Shown in pieces: positions 23,576 to 59,300 of a stretch of 64,000 nt of DNA. Under the pieces are notes generated by a model, which was given only the letters and a program-made list of their open reading frames with translations, ran no database searches and was not told the origin of the DNA. Positions within the stretch are counted from its first letter, which is position 1, and every line of letters begins with the position of its first letter. The translations under genes and the position numbers were made by a program. This DNA is from Manis javanica (Eukaryota; Chordata; Mammalia; Pholidota; Manidae): the NCBI RefSeq assembly GCF_040802235.1, contig NC_133172.1:31825738-31889737 (forward strand), given 5' to 3'.

Positions 23576-25200
23576 AGTGATTGGGTTTTTTTCTTGGTTT
23601 ACTGTAAAGATAAAGGTTTATTGTAATTTTTCTGTAACTCTGAAAGATTTTTAAGACATACTGTGTCAGATATAGGCTAGTTCCAAGCAAGATATTTTTA
23701 CTTTAACTCTGCATCTAGTAGAGCAAATTTCAAGAGGCAATTGTAGGTACCCATTTCATAGACTATGATTATTTTTAATATGTCTTTTTTTCATCGTTGT
23801 CTTAATAACACTTGGCTCTTAATCAGGAAATACAGATTTTCTCAAATTGTGCTTTGCAAACTTGGATTTCCGGTTTCTTCCAGGAGTATAAAGCTGAAGA
23901 GGGATTTTGTAGGTTCATAATCCTTTTGGGAGTCATCAGCTATTTTAAGTATTTAATGAGTGCCTTGAATCTTCTCCCCTGGAACAGTATGCCTGTGTAC
24001 TTAAATATGGTTGGCATACTTTCAAGGATTTCCTGATGCTAGACAACTTGGAATTCATTGGCTCAAAGAAAGAAACTTTAATTGTTGAGAGTTCCAATGA
24101 TTTTCACACCTTTACTTGAAGCAGCACAATTCATTTTCAAAGAAAGTCTTTGCTCTGGTTGAGGTGCCCAGGAGTGTTTGCCAGGTTTGGTTCACTTCAC
24201 CAGCATCCTCACCCTCCCATCCCCCCTTCCATGTTATTAGGAAATTACTGATTGAGTCCAGTCCTAAGTTTACAAGTGGGAAAGACAGTCTTAGATTTTC
24301 AAAATAACTTTATTCTAGGTCTCCATGACTTATTAAAGATAAAATCAGCACCAGAATCTCTTGACTTAGATCGTGTGTGTTGGTTGAACTTAATACATGA
24401 AATACATGAGCTGTTATAGTGTTGGAATAAGAGGATAATATCAAACATAAGTGTATAACAATCTTTCAGCCTTAAAGTATTCAGTATTAAATGTGCTGAT
24501 TTGTGTAAAGCACTTAAACGGCGTGGCTAGAGTAAATGCTCAGCAAATCTAGTTATTAAACTAAATCCTAAAAGTAAAAAATATATATATCTCATTGCAG
24601 TTTTACCCAATGTCAACATCTCAGTGGAGATAACCATGAGAAACTGTGCTTATCTTTTGAACCAAATAAACTCCTAAATACTGGATTAAATGCAAAGAGG
24701 CTATTTGGCCCCTAATAATTAAGAAATCTAATCAAGGTGTTTTCCTCTTCTCAAGCAACCTCACAGGAAACAAGATTTTTGACTGCCTCCTAGTGCTGCT
24801 TCTTGAGGGGCTCTTTTCTCCTGTAGAACTGGACTCTTGATTGGCATTTTGTAGAGACACCTAATAATCCTAGCTGACGAGATGCTCTGCCTTCAGCAGC
24901 AGCGAAAGTGGCTCTATCATTTCCTCTCCTGTTGAAACCGTAGGAACTTGAGTCTCATTCTTCCTTCAGACTACATTGCCCATATTAGTTTACATTAGGT
25001 AAGTATAAATTCTATCTTTGCCCCTCTTTTTTCCACAAAAAAATAGGAAGTGTATCTTATCTGCATCATGGAACACAAACACTTTAAAAACTGCCGTTTT
25101 TAGGGTATGGTTGATTGTCTGCTATGGAAGTCTGTGTGAAAGACAAAAAGAAAATAAAAGGGTACCTGTTACCTGAAAGTGTTAGCTGTACTCTTTCACC
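23576..25200. other. Intergenic, little recognised
   Basis: A weak MIR 3' part lies at about 24490-24560 (gtaaagcacttaaacggcg, agtaaatgctcagcaaat). Otherwise the sequence looks unique, with no exon or RNA gene that I can support. Confidence 0.45.
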
Positions 25201-25219
25201 ACCTTTGCAGACTGCCCTT

Positions 25220-25760
25220 TACATGGACAGTAATTTACTGGGTATTAATAATATATGAGGAAGAATTTCTGCACTCTCTGAACTTGTTTTCTAGTGGGGG
25301 ATACAGACCAGTGACAGAGGAATTACCATGGGGCTTCAGTGTTAAGGAAGGTAAGAATTGTAGGTTGCCCAGGGTAAGCGGGTCCAGCCTGGCAAGACTT
25401 TCTACAGAGGTTCTTCCCAAAGAGACCTGAAGGGTCAGTGGTGGAGGCGAGAGTAGGGCGCCAGGCAGTTCTGGAATGTGGCTGGCAGCGTAGAGTTGTA
25501 GAGGGGCTGTGCCAGGAGAGAAGGCTGGAAGTGAGTAGGAACCACGGATTGAAACTTCTGTGAAATGGGATGCCACCAAAGGGTTTTGAGTAGCAAAGTG
25601 ACTTAACCGGATTTGCATTTTTAGGATTGTGAGTGATGACTGTGTGGGCTGAAGGGGTATGGCTGGGGAGGGCGGCTGGGAGCTACTGCTGTAGTCCAGG
25701 TGAGAGGTTCCTGAACTCGAGCTCTGGTAATGGAACCAGAGAAGTAAAAGCTTTTGGAAG
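25220..25760 (-). repeat. Ancient L2/MER-type repeat
   Basis: The series tttctagtgggggatacaga, gggttttgagtagcaaagtga and gctgtagtccaggtgagagg is the common ancient family also present near 34100 and 36700. ORFs here on both strands (25179-25430, 25618-25235) are by-products. Confidence 0.55.
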
Positions 25761-25769
25761 CCAAATGGG

Positions 25770-26580
25770 TGGGACTTGGGGAGGCCAAGAGAGGTAGCAT
25801 TTGAGCATAAAATTTCACCACCACCACCTCTTTTTCCATCCTGTTTAACCAGTTACAGAAATAAATGTTCCATGATCACCAGTATTTGGGAACTGTTACA
25901 ACCTTCTCTTGGAAACTCCCCATACTTCAAAGCATGTTGAAAGTTCCAGGTGGTCCTGCAAGAGAGAAACCTGTTTCTGCCTATTTTCCCGCCATTTTCT
26001 GAAATAACATTCACTGTGGATATTTGGATATTTTTCATGGTTTGTCTTCCAAACTCCTTTTGATACCCTTGCTAGGTGTGGGGAATGCCAGCCGAATCAG
26101 TCCTATCTCTTGCCCAGACAATCCAGAAAACTTCCCTGACTCCTTTGCTGTTGGGACTGGGCATCTGGGGGGCCACAAAGCTGTGATTCTGTTGCAGGCT
26201 ACTTAATAGTGCTCAGTGATAGTGACACAGTGTCCACACCAGGCCAGTTCAGTGGCATGGGTTTGGGCATTTTTTCTGAACGTTTAGCTTGGGATTGGTC
26301 TTGGTAGACCTCCCAGACATTCTAGTATCTCCAAAAGATAATATCCTTTCAATAATTGGTTTTCTGTTTAATCAGCCCAAGTCAGCTTCTCTTACTGGCA
26401 ACTAAGATCTTGACTGACAGAATATTATGTGGAAGTAGTGTTCCGAGGAGCACACTTTGAGGAGAGCTGATCTGTGTAAGGGAGTAGGGAGCAGCTTGAA
26501 ACCAAGTATGATGTCACCTGCCAGGTTAAGGGGGCTTGGGGCCATGTCTCATTAAAAGAGCCCAGGCTGGTGGTTTGACT
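25770..26580. other. Intergenic, no recognised feature
   Basis: Unique-looking sequence of moderate GC. No element or exon is recognised. Confidence 0.4.
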
Positions 26581-26589
26581 GGGTTGTCA

Positions 26590-26730
26590 CAATTCTTCCA
26601 TTAACCACTTGGGCAAGTGATGTACTCTGTCTGAACCTTAACTTTCCTTATTTGTTCTTATGCATATATATCTTGCAGAATTGTTATAAGAAGTAAATGA
26701 GATAAAATGTGCAAAAAAACATCACTTTGT
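26590..26730 (+). repeat. MIR SINE
   Basis: MIR core pattern: ccacttgggcaagtgatgtac, ctgaaccttaactttcctta, then ttgttataagaagtaaatga. Confidence 0.65.
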
Positions 26731-27149
26731 GTTCGTTTTTTTTTTTATTACAGACTAATTTTTTATTAGTCTCTGTCATATTAGCCCTTGTTATGTGTAT
26801 ACCTTTAGTACCCAAGAGCACCTAACATGGGAGATACTAAGTAACTGTTGGTGAAATACAAAGGAATGAATCTTTGATATTTTATATAATTTTATAAAAA
26901 TTGGGTTTTACATAATTAAACCAAGTCCTAAGTTTTCTTACATAATTTAGCTTGGGGGAAGTGCTTAAGGTAGAAGTCTAAGTACTAATATTTGTAATTT
27001 AAAAAATAGTAGGGAAACTTAAATAACTTAAGTCTATTTTCCTGCCATTAAGTAAATCAAAAGAGAAATACATCCTTGCTAGAAGTTGCTTTTTACATTT
27101 TAAGTTTCATATAATTAGTTATTAGTATCATTAGACTCTTTTCCCTGTC

Positions 27150-27330
27150 CTGCCCTGAAAACCATTCAAAACAAAAACCCAACAAATTGTTGTTATGGAA
27201 AATTAAACACATGAAAGTACAGAAATCACAATACTGCAATACTGCATCACATTAAAAATTAACAGTAATTTCATACCATCAAATATTCAACTCATACTTC
27301 CCCAACTGTCTCATAAGATTCAGATAAACA
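27150..27330 (-). mobile_element. Old L1M 3' UTR fragment (antisense)
   Basis: The pattern ttaaaaattaacagtaatttca, aatattcaactcatacttcc, ccaactgtctcataagatt matches the antisense 3' UTR of old L1M families, as at 58600-58700. Confidence 0.45.
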
Positions 27331-27339
27331 TGAACAGCA

Positions 27340-28370
27340 ACTGTTTAGAAAAACAGTTTAGGGGCTGGAGCTGGGCAAGTGAAATCCCTATTTCTGAATT
27401 ATACCTGATAACATTTGTGAACTTAACTTATGCATGTAAAATACATTCCAATAAAAAGATGAACTTCTGCCAAGAGATTCCACAGTAAACACCAATATCA
27501 TAATTTACTGTTACTGTTATGTATTAACAACTGCCTAGGAAATTAATCCAACACACAACCACAGTGGAAGTCCACGCTGACCACTGTGCAGTGTCCTTAG
27601 AGCTAACTCCCAGTTCAGATAAGAGCAGGGCTAGGAGAGAAATCACAGGGAAGAAACTGGAATGAGTATGTTTGAATGTATAAAAAATGTTCATAGACAA
27701 AGATGTTGGACACTTGGATAAAAGTAATGACAGGTTGATGGAAAACCAGGATAATGCCAAAAGGCAGTTACTGCAAGAAAAATGAAAAGTTGTACAAGAA
27801 AGGAACTGTGGTTTTAGTGGACTTCTTAGTTCAGCAGTGAGCAATTTTTGCATTGTCCTAGTACTTCAGAGACTGTTGATTTAATGAAGAATGATGTTAC
27901 AATTTTGTTGGATGAAGGGAGAAATGTGGGAGGGGAACTAAGTCCTTACCTACCAGGGCAAGAACTCAAGAGAATATGTGATACTGGCAATTTAGAAAGA
28001 GCAGCAGCTTATTATTTGGGAATATGGAGGTAATAATAGGAGAAACAGAAGGATTGAGAGTGTGTTTTTCTCCTAGAGAGGGCTTGGGGCTGGGAAGAAG
28101 TAACGCAAGGGACTGCAATTCTTTTATGACTTCAAACTGTGTATGAACACGCAATATTTATTTTCAATGAGGTGGCTAAAACCAGATTGCTAGATGGAAT
28201 AATTCATTTCTCAAGTGGGAAACAGTTGTAAAAAGTACTTAGCACGGTTTAGGAGCCCTTGCTTTGATCTTACACAGACATTCCCTGTGTCCCTTCCCTT
28301 ACCTGGTGTTACCCAAACTTTCATTTCCTCAATTTACTAGCTATACAGTAAATACCAGCAGATTATTCAA
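27340..28370. other. Intergenic, no recognised feature
   Basis: Opposing short ORFs (27853-27524 minus, 27848-28033 plus) show no family features. I see no repeat that I can name. Confidence 0.4.
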
Positions 28371-28374
28371 TGGG

Positions 28375-28608
28375 AGACAATGCATTGTAGTCATTACAAG
28401 GCAACTCAAGTTTCAATCCTATCTTTGTCATTTACAAATCATGTGTTCTTAACACAAGCCAGTAGTTTAACTCCTCTGTGCCTCAGTTCCATCTTTAACG
28501 TAGGGATATGAGGGTCACATGGGATTGTTGGCGGGCTAACTAGCTTACATATGCAAAGCTCTTAGAGCAGCATCTGGTACAAGTGATGGCTCAGTACATA
28601 CCAACATC
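28375..28608 (+). repeat. MIR SINE (nearly full length)
   Basis: MIR pattern in order: cattgtagtcattacaaggc, ttcaatcctatctttgtcat, taactcctctgtgcctcagttcc, gggattgttggcgggctaac, and aaagctcttagagcagcatctgg. Confidence 0.8.
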
Positions 28609-28709
28609 AACAGGACGCTCACTCTCCAGATAAATCCAGGATGACCTAGAACCCGTTATAAGAACCAATGAATCTGGAGGAACAAATCAAAACAGGGATA
28701 CGTCCTGTA

Positions 28710-29365
28710 GGCTTCTTTAAAAATCAATTTTATTGAGGCTAATCTACGGACACTAATTCTCTGACAAAATACAATTTTTAACTTGACAGTTTGATGAATT
28801 TTGATAAATGTAGCACTCATGTTACTATCACCACAAGCAAGATAAAGAACATTTTCATCACTGAAAGGGTCCCTTTGCATCACTTCTCAGGCAGTTCTTG
28901 TCCCCAACCTCTGGTCCTGAGCAAACACTGTCTGGTTTCTATCACTATAGATTAGATTTGTGGTTTCTAGAATTTCATATAAATAACATCATAGTATAAT
29001 CATACAGTATAATTAATACTCCTGTGTTTGGCTACTTTTGCTCTACATGTTTTTGAAACTTTTTTTATGTTAGTACATGCATTCATAATTCATTCCTTAT
29101 TCCTATTTTGTTTCTCCACTTACCCATTGATGGGCATTTGGGCTGTTTCCAGTTTGGGGCTATTATTAATACAGCTTCTATGAATATTCATTATAAGTCT
29201 ATGTGGATATAGTCATTTTTCTTGGGAATACCTTGGAGTGGAATTGCTGGATCATAGACTGTATGTAACTTTACAAGAAACCGTCAAACTGTTTTCTAAA
29301 GTATTTGTCCAATTTTACCCTCCTACCAGCAATGTTTGAGAGTTCTAGTTGCTACACACTGACTA
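28710..29365 (-). mobile_element. Old L1ME/L1M 3' end (antisense)
   Basis: It reads as an antisense 3' UTR and ORF2 end: ttgataaatgtagcactcatg, cataaataacatcatagtat-like text, cccattgatgggcatttggg, ggagtggaattgctggatcat, and gtcaaactgttttctaaagt. Confidence 0.75.
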
Positions 29366-29399
29366 AAATGGCTAAAATAAGAAAAACTAACAATACTGG

Positions 29400-30815
29400 T
29401 GTGGTTGAGAATATGAAACAAGTGGTTCTGTTGCCTTTTGGTAAATAGGATGCTTAAAAAGTTTTCTCAGTATCCTGGGGCAATATAAATTAGTACCTGT
29501 TTGGTCATAAGCATTTAAGATTTATCACTTTCCAAAGGTTCGGTGAGTTAAATGGGATTTAGGGCTATCTGTATTAGGATAAAATCCATCAAGTTGAAGT
29601 AACTTATTCTAACCTAGGTATTTTCCAGTGTTTATTTTGGCCAAACAGCTAACAAGGCAGATAATAGATCTCAAAGGCAAATATATGAATATCCTACACC
29701 ACCAAATTGATCTGGTTCATTTCAAGCAATGACCACTAGATACTCACTTCTTTTTTCTGAAAAATCTTTTAAAATATTAGTTCTCTATGTGAATAAATTT
29801 TTAACCTACCAGTGTAAAATGAATTCAAAAGCTACATCGGCGACTGTATTTTTGTCACTCATGCTATTGGGTAAATATGTGAAGTGACAGTTTGAAGTCT
29901 GAACTTTTTATAGAGAGGCTATATATTTCTTTTTGCAAGTGTAACATGTTATCAGCAGCCATGATTCTTTAGAGTTAACCTAACTTTGCATGTTTTATCA
30001 CACAATACAGATTCCTAGTTACTTTGCTGACTTTTTATTTTACTTGAGATGCATAACAAGCTGTCAGTCATTTTTGAAAAGTCCTTTCTTCTATTTTTCC
30101 TTGAAAAATTTGATAAATCCTAATTTAGATCTGGCATGGAAGGTAATGCAAAAGTAAAAATGCTCACGGTTGTTTATAAAAAACTGAAGTTCTATTAGCC
30201 CACTGATCAACTGAAGTAAATAAAACAAGCACTGAAATACAGGAAATCACAGCAGTAACTGTTGGATTACTCAAAGCTAGTCTTGACACGCTCCATTAAG
30301 ATCAGATAGTAATGTACCAGATCTTCCCTGGAAAGCTAGAGGTTCTTATACTGAGAGTGGTTTACTGACAGCTGAGCAAGCAGAGTAAGAAACTACCAAT
30401 AGGGAGGAAATGCTTGCTGCTCATTTGGGAGCAAATAAAATAATCTGCAGTATTAAATAGGCCTATTTAGAAAATTATATAATTTTTAAAGTGGAGAATT
30501 TTATAAGAACTCTACAAATGTGAGACTGTTTTACTACATGGAACTCTTGTGCTACAACTAACCAGGAAAAGACATCCAACAATATCCAGATTAATGACTT
30601 TGACATTAATCCAAAAAGTATCAAATGCTGAGGCAGACCCAGACATCAATGGCAGGAGCCCTAAATCTTGTAGCAGAGTCTTCTGGGCACCAAGGGCAGC
30701 CACTAACCAGCAATAGGTGAGTGTGGGGGTAACAGGGAAGGAATGAGAACCACATCAAAGAGGAAGAATTATGCTGTATTTCTTTTTTAAAAATTCCATG
30801 GTTAAAAAAAATAAA
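29400..30815. other. Intergenic, no recognised feature
   Basis: AT-rich unique-looking sequence. Short ORFs only. Confidence 0.4.
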
Positions 30816-30819
30816 ATGC

Positions 30820-31075
30820 ATACTACCTGCCCATTCCAGAAAATCCAAGAAATAAGAGAAGCCAAAAATAAAATTGTTGAAAATCTCATTTAATTCCACC
30901 CAAAGGCATATACAGGTGACACTTTGGTATATATACTTTCTTAGGTATTTCCTTTGTGTATTTTTCTAAATTGGAGTCATAGTAAATATGCTGTTTTGTA
31001 AATAACCTGCCTTGTTACCTCATAGTACCTGGTGAACACCTTTTTTGCCCTATGAGTAAACACTGTCAGAGTATG
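30820..31075 (-). repeat. Old L1M-like fragment
   Basis: The pattern aggtgacactttggtatatatac, aaattggagtcatagtaaatatgctgttttgtaa and cctggtgaacacc resembles an old L1M segment, like the one at 52840-53130. Confidence 0.4.
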
Positions 31076-31417
31076 GCTTTCAACATGTTAAAAATTTGAC
31101 TCTCCTATAATGAGTGTGTGTCAGTTTCTTAATGAAGAAACCAGGAGGATGGTAAAGCTGGTTTAAGGGAGAAACGAACTTATACAGTCAGTGAGGAAAA
31201 AGTGTGCTTAAAAAATTGCAAGGTTAGATATGGAATTGGTTAGTGTTCTACAGGGCAATGGAGTTGTATCCTGTGAGGTTATATTTTCAACTGGACAGAA
31301 ATAATTTGCATCTTCACTGGATAAAAGCATTTGCAATTTCTTAATCTCAAAATTAATTCTAACTTCATAGAATCTAGGCCCATAAGGAAATAGTCACTCA
31401 ACAAAAGTACATTGCTG

Positions 31418-31610
31418 TAGTGATTCTCAACCGAGGGCAGTTCTGCCTCCCAAGGGACATTTGGCAATGGCTGCAGTCATGCTTAGTTGTTAGAACTGGA
31501 AAGTGCTACTAGCATCTAGTGGGTAGGGGTCAGGGTTGCTACTAAACAGCCTACAATATTCAGGACAGTCCCCCACACAACAAAGAATTATCCAGCCCCA
31601 AATGGCTATA
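31418..31610 (+). mobile_element. MER20 (hAT-Charlie MITE)
   Basis: It starts agtgattctcaaccgagggc and runs through gggacatttggcaatggctg, ctagcatctagtgggtaggg, and aacaaagaattatccagccc. MER20 is a non-autonomous hAT transposon of placental mammals. Confidence 0.8.
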
Positions 31611-31611
31611 A

Positions 31612-31680
31612 GGCCCACCTCTCTACCCACTAGATGCTAATAGCACCCCAACAGTTGTGGCAACCCAACTGGCCTCTGAG
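31612..31680 (-). mobile_element. MER20 fragment in inverted orientation
   Basis: The minus strand reads ggttgccacaactgttgggg, then tgctattagcatctagtggg, the middle of MER20. It faces the neighbouring plus-strand MER20, so the pair forms an imperfect inverted repeat. Confidence 0.7.
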
Positions 31681-31739
31681 GGTTTAACTCTCTGATGATG
31701 AAATCCCCTCCATTCAGAACCAGGGATGTAGATTTGCGC

Positions 31740-31895
31740 TGTACAGAATGGTAGCCACTAGCCATGTGTAGTTATCCAGATTATGATGAATTAAAATTGA
31801 AAATTTTAGTTGTCACAATAGACATACTTCAAGTGCTCAATAGTAAGTAGGACTAGTAGCTACTCTACCAGACAGGACCAACAGAGAACATTCTT
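31740..31895. mobile_element. hAT-type MITE (unnamed)
   Basis: Near-palindromic ends (gtagccactagccatgtgta ... ggactagtagctactctacc) with aagtgctcaatagtaagtag match the style of a small hAT MITE with ctgtccaat-type ends. The family is not certain. Confidence 0.4.
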
Positions 31896-32089
31896 ATCAC
31901 TGTAGAAAATTCTACCTGTAATTTAGAGAAATAATCCATTGATGAGTCTGTTAGACATTGGGCCAATATAATACTGAAGAATAAATGCAATCATCCGCTT
32001 TCCTTATTTCCAAGTTTTGGGTAATTTTTCCTTAACAGTATACTTGCACGATAACTTTGTTAAAGACAGCATAGAGCTCCAGTACTAAC

Positions 32090-32205
32090 TAGAGTGTAAA
32101 CCCTATGACATCAGGGCCAGGCTTAGTTACCACATTCCCCCAAGTACCTAGTGGTATGCCTGACACATAGTAAGCACTCAGCAGCAAACATTCTTTGAGT
32201 GAATG
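32090..32205 (+). repeat. L2 LINE 3' end
   Basis: The end pattern gtatgcctgacacatagtaagcactcagcagc and tttgagtgaatgaagc is an L2 3' terminus. Confidence 0.65.
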
Positions 32206-32464
32206 AAGCAGAATTTCTGATGGGCAATAGATCCCTTTGCAATGACTTTCTGGGGTTGGCTGTCAGCAATTACATTATTATAACATAACTTGAGAAAGTT
32301 TTGAAGGAAGACCAAATAGGAAATAGCAGCAAGACTGCTTATCCCAGGCTCTGACACCTGCTCAGGAGACACTCAACCTTCAGGCTTCCTTCCAGAAAGC
32401 CTTTCTTGAAATAACATGGTTCATATCCCTCTGATATGTCAAGACACTTGACAGTCTTTGTAAA

Positions 32465-32575
32465 TGGAGATAGTGAAGTCTAGAAAAGGGAAGCAACCTT
32501 CCCTTGATCATATAGTCCGATAGTGGCAGACCTAGAACTAGAGGCTGGTGTCTGATTATCTGCAGATGACTTCAC
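32465..32575 (-). repeat. MIR SINE (antisense)
   Basis: It reads gggaagcaaccttcccttgatcatatagtccg then tagtggcagacctagaac, the reverse of the MIR tRNA-like and core parts. Confidence 0.55.
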
Positions 32576-32689
32576 CAACAGCAACATTCCTTATTGGATC
32601 ACTCCTGAGTCACTTTATGTAGGGCCTGCTGAAGCAGCCTGCAGTAACCATGTAGAGGGAGTAGGCAGCTCAGGGACTTTGATTCAGCT

Positions 32690-33960
32690 GAGTGCCGGGC
32701 ACTGGTAATACAGTCTGGCAATGGCCCCTGCTCTTTATGGCATTCACAGGCTAGTGGGGGCTACATGCAGGTATACTTTTAATGACAATGCATGGACAAT
32801 CCTAAGAGAGGTACAGGGCACACAAAGAATACTTGGAGTGTCTGCCAGGGCAGGAGACAGATGAGGACAATAGACCCAAGTGGACGGCCATCTTTTTGGT
32901 GTACATCTCTCATCCCACAGAGTTAATAAAACTCAAGAGGAACTGGAAGTAGATCTGAGTCTGTGTACCAGGAAAACGGAAACGACCTCATGCCAGGGTG
33001 TGCTGTGGAAGCTTGTTGAGTTACACAGTCCCCAGGCCTAGGGGAGGGGAAGCCAAGGGCAGCTTCTAGGAAGACTGAGGAGGCTTTTGGCAAAGAGACA
33101 ATGGAAGCATGGGGCAGAGTGCTGTGGCCACAGAGTATGTGTATGTACAAGTCTGAACCCGATTCTACATGGTTCAGTCATGCATCTACATCGGCCAAAG
33201 AGTTTAAAGAAATATTGATCAGAATGTGTTTTAGGAAGATTACCTTACACAAATGCAAATGGGGAAAAACAGGAGTCTGGGAGAACAACTAGCATGTATT
33301 TAAAGCAAAACTTGTCCTGCCTATAATTGATTACAAGCACTTTTATTTATCTCTAGGGAAGAGGCCTCTAAGCAGTCTAATTCAAAAATTCCCTCTGGAC
33401 AAAGATAAACAGTAGGAAAGGCATGATTAGATAACCATTGCTTGACTGGATTTTTTAAAATGACTGTTTAAGGAATATTAATCTGGTTAAAGGTCCCTGG
33501 GCTTCTCCTAAGACTGACATCTTAGTTGGTTCTTTATTTAAGCTCATTAAATAAAGTTTATCACTTATTTTAGCAAAAATGCTCATTTCTCACAGGAAAG
33601 AGTTATTAATGAAAATAGACCACAAAATTCTGTTCAGCTAAGGTTTTGCACCATTTTTTCTCACTCATCCCCACAATGAGAGGAACTGCAGGAATCTTTT
33701 TCCCTCCTCTTGTTCTGTCTAGATACATGCCCTACTCTTTCCTTATTATGTGGTCTCTATCCATTTAAGAAATTCCATACCTATTTTGTGACAGGCCTTG
33801 GGCCAGTGTTGGAAATACAATGGTAAGTGCAAACAGGCAGCCTTATCCTCCCAGGGTTCAGTGTCATTGGGGAAAAGGTATATATGAGAATGTGTATGAG
33901 TGTCATGTATAACTACACACAAGTTTAAATTGTAACTATAATTTTGAGCTGTGCTTTGAA
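32690..33960. repeat. Intergenic block with scattered L2-type remnants
   Basis: L2-like antisense text appears at about 32690-32765 (gccgggcactggtaatacag) and 33755-33870 (ggccttgggccagtgttgga, cagggttcagtgtcattggg). Between these I see no named element or gene. Confidence 0.4.
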
Positions 33961-33999
33961 GCAAAGGAACAGGATAGGTACTGTCTCAAGGGAGGCCTG

Positions 34000-34430
34000 T
34001 CTCAGACTTTGAAATCAGAGGAGGTGCCTAAGCAGAGGTAACACTTGCACTCACCAGGACAGGGTTGGAGCTAAGGCTGTTCAAAGAACTGATGCAGAGA
34101 AGTGCTTGGCCCTGTGGAGGGTGGCAAAGGGCGGGCAGAGTGCAAGAGGTGATGTGAGATGAAGCTGGAGGCTGGGAGGAGACCCTGCCTTTGATCCTTA
34201 TCTTATGAGAAAGGGAAGCCTTTAAAAGATTTTAAGCAAGGGAGTGAATATGAGAAAGTTGGGAGGACACTTGAAAAAAAACAATCTAGCTGCTCTATCA
34301 ATGCACAGCATGGAAGAAGAGAGACCAGAAGGCCGTGTAGTCAATACAAGAGAGGACAACAGCTTGGATTATGGAGGTGACAGATCAGTGGCCAGATAAG
34401 AGCGATCAAGGAAGTAAAACCTACCAACAT
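34000..34430 (-). repeat. Ancient L2/MER-type repeat
   Basis: Series gagaaagggaagcctttaaaag, attttaagcaagggagtgaa, and gaggacaacagcttggattat belongs to the ancient family seen in several places here. Confidence 0.55.
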
Positions 34431-34769
34431 GTATTTGGGGGCTCCAAGATTTCCTTGAACCTAAAATTGGTCTTTGATAGGCCAGAGTTTTTACAAGTTT
34501 AGCCATGCTTCTGTGATTATTTTTCAAAACATGGTATTGTAATTAATGTTACTTCCCTTAGTAGACAGTCAACTCTCTGAGGGGAAGGTTGCCATGGAGT
34601 GGAACTTCTCTCCCATGCAGGGTTGGCCTGAAAGCTATGCATTTATTGGTTGCTCGTGTTCATCTAAGTATGTTTAATTATAAAGACTACATGAGATTCT
34701 CCTGTACTTTTCCTTTCTTAGCACTTACAATTTTAAATAGTTATTTGTATAATAATATATTTAACACAT

Positions 34770-34905
34770 CTCTTACTAAACTGTAAGCTCCATAAGGACA
34801 GAACAAAGGACAGGGACCAAATCTGTCTTGGTTATTGCTTTACCCCAATGCACTGTAACTGGTGCTCAGTAAATATTTGTGAAAGAATCCTTCTGTTAAT
34901 TGTTA
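34770..34905 (+). repeat. L2 LINE 3' end
   Basis: Pattern: aaactgtaagctccataagg, agggaccaaatctgtcttgg, ctggtgctcagtaaatatttgtg. Confidence 0.75.
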
Positions 34906-34914
34906 AATGAAAAT

Positions 34915-35095
34915 TTCAACTGAACATTTACATAGTATTTATTATGTGCCAGTGCCTATTCTTAGCACCTTAAACACAAACACATTTAATCCTTACAATT
35001 CCATAAATGTATATATTATAGGTGTCCCTATTTCACTGATGAGGAAACTGAAGCAGGAAGATTAAGTACCTTATTAAGGAAGTCTGAATTATCAA
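34915..35095 (-). repeat. MIR SINE (antisense)
   Basis: Pattern: tagtatttattatgtgccag, aacacatttaatccttacaattcc, ctatttcactgatgaggaaactgaagc, taagtaccttattaagg. Confidence 0.75.
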
Positions 35096-35552
35096 ATATA
35101 GTTGTACATTCGTTTTAAAACTTAACTGGGTTTTGTCAATGACAGGAGACCGTGCTAGGCCCTGGGGACACCAAAAATCGTGGTTAATAGCTTTTGAGCA
35201 CCATACATCTGGTTTGGTGTTAGGGGCTTTAGCTAATTTTACTTAAGCCTCACAGTAACTTTGCAAATTAGGTGTCCTTAAATCCCATTTGATTATCATG
35301 GAAATACAAGTTTGGCGAGGTTCAGTAACTTGATGAACTCACTAGCTGGTCGGAGTGGGTATTTACGTTCAAGTCCAGCCTCCTTCCCAGGGAAATCCAC
35401 AGGACCCCGCCCCTCGGCCGGAGCTGGCCCCGCCCGTCCCCCCGCTACGCCTGCGTGTTCGGCGCGTCAGCCTCCGCTCCCGGCTGCGGACGCGCGGCGC
35501 GTCTGCGCATTGATTCCACACGTGGACTTGGGCGGTCAGTGCGTCCCGCTGA

Positions 35553-58185
<22,633 letters not shown>

Positions 58186-58234
58186 TGATAGGACTATTTG
58201 ACATATCTGTTGAAAATAGTTTCTCTGAATGTCA

Positions 58235-59300
58235 TTTGTCTTTAAAAAATATTTTATTATGGAAATTTTCAGGGATGCCCTCCTGACCACCCACAGTGAT
58301 CCATCTGCACGTCTGTGATGAGTGCATTATCACTCTTACTTTGTACTTTTTATTAAGGGAATTTTCAAACGTTCCTAAGAGCAGCAATAACAGTATAATG
58401 AGCCTGCCTGCACCATCACCGAGTGTCAGCAGGTTGTCAACATGTGTCATTCTTGTTTCGTTCATCCTCCCTACTTTCTTGCTTTTGCTTCCTGAAGTAG
58501 TTTAAAGCAGATAAACTCATTTCATCCATAAATACTTTATTATGTGTTTCAGTTTGTGTTTGTGACAGAAAATGAACTTTTTAAACAACCACAGTACCAT
58601 TACCCCAGGCCCCCAAATTAACAGACATTTCTTAATTATCATTTGATCTGCAGTCTGAGTTCAGTTTTCCCTGATGGCCATAAAAATGTCTTTTTCAGTT
58701 GGTTTGTTCACATCAGAATCTAAGCAAGATCCACACATTGCTTTCAGCTGATATTTTGGCCACTTAGGTATTTTTTTTTCAAACCACTTAATGAGATTTA
58801 ATTATTTTACCATACTACTCACCCATTTAAAGTGTGCAATTTAGTTTTTAGCATATTCAGGGATTGTTCGATTTCTTAATCTATAACATTTCCTCTACCT
58901 ACCTCCCTTCCCACATGCTGTTTACTCACTGAAGCAGCCATCATTTGTCCTGTAGGATTTTTCTCATTCTCAGGTTTGGCTGGCTATCACAGTGGTATTG
59001 TTTAGCATGTCCCTCCATCCCCGTATTTCCTATAAATTGGGAGCTGGGTCTAAATTAGATTCAATCAGGATCACATTTTTGGTAAGACTAATTCATAGTG
59101 CTATCTGTACATATTTTCTACTTTAATATCACAAGTTGTATATTATAGCAAAGTAGTACTGTTAATATTAATCAGTGGATTCACTTAATGGTTCTGGCAA
59201 ACCAGTAATTATTATTGTCTAGATCCATAATTTCATGAAGGGTTGCATCATTCCTTTTACATTTATTAGCTGTGTTTCTTCTACAAATCAGAACTTTCTG
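58235..59300 (-). mobile_element. Old L1M 3' UTR region (antisense)
   Basis: Pattern ggaattttcaaacgttccta, gtttaaagcagataaactca, tttcagttggtttgttcaca, then cccatttaaagtgtgcaatt at about 58830, and later L1M-like text (tggattcacttaatggttctgg). Confidence 0.65.
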
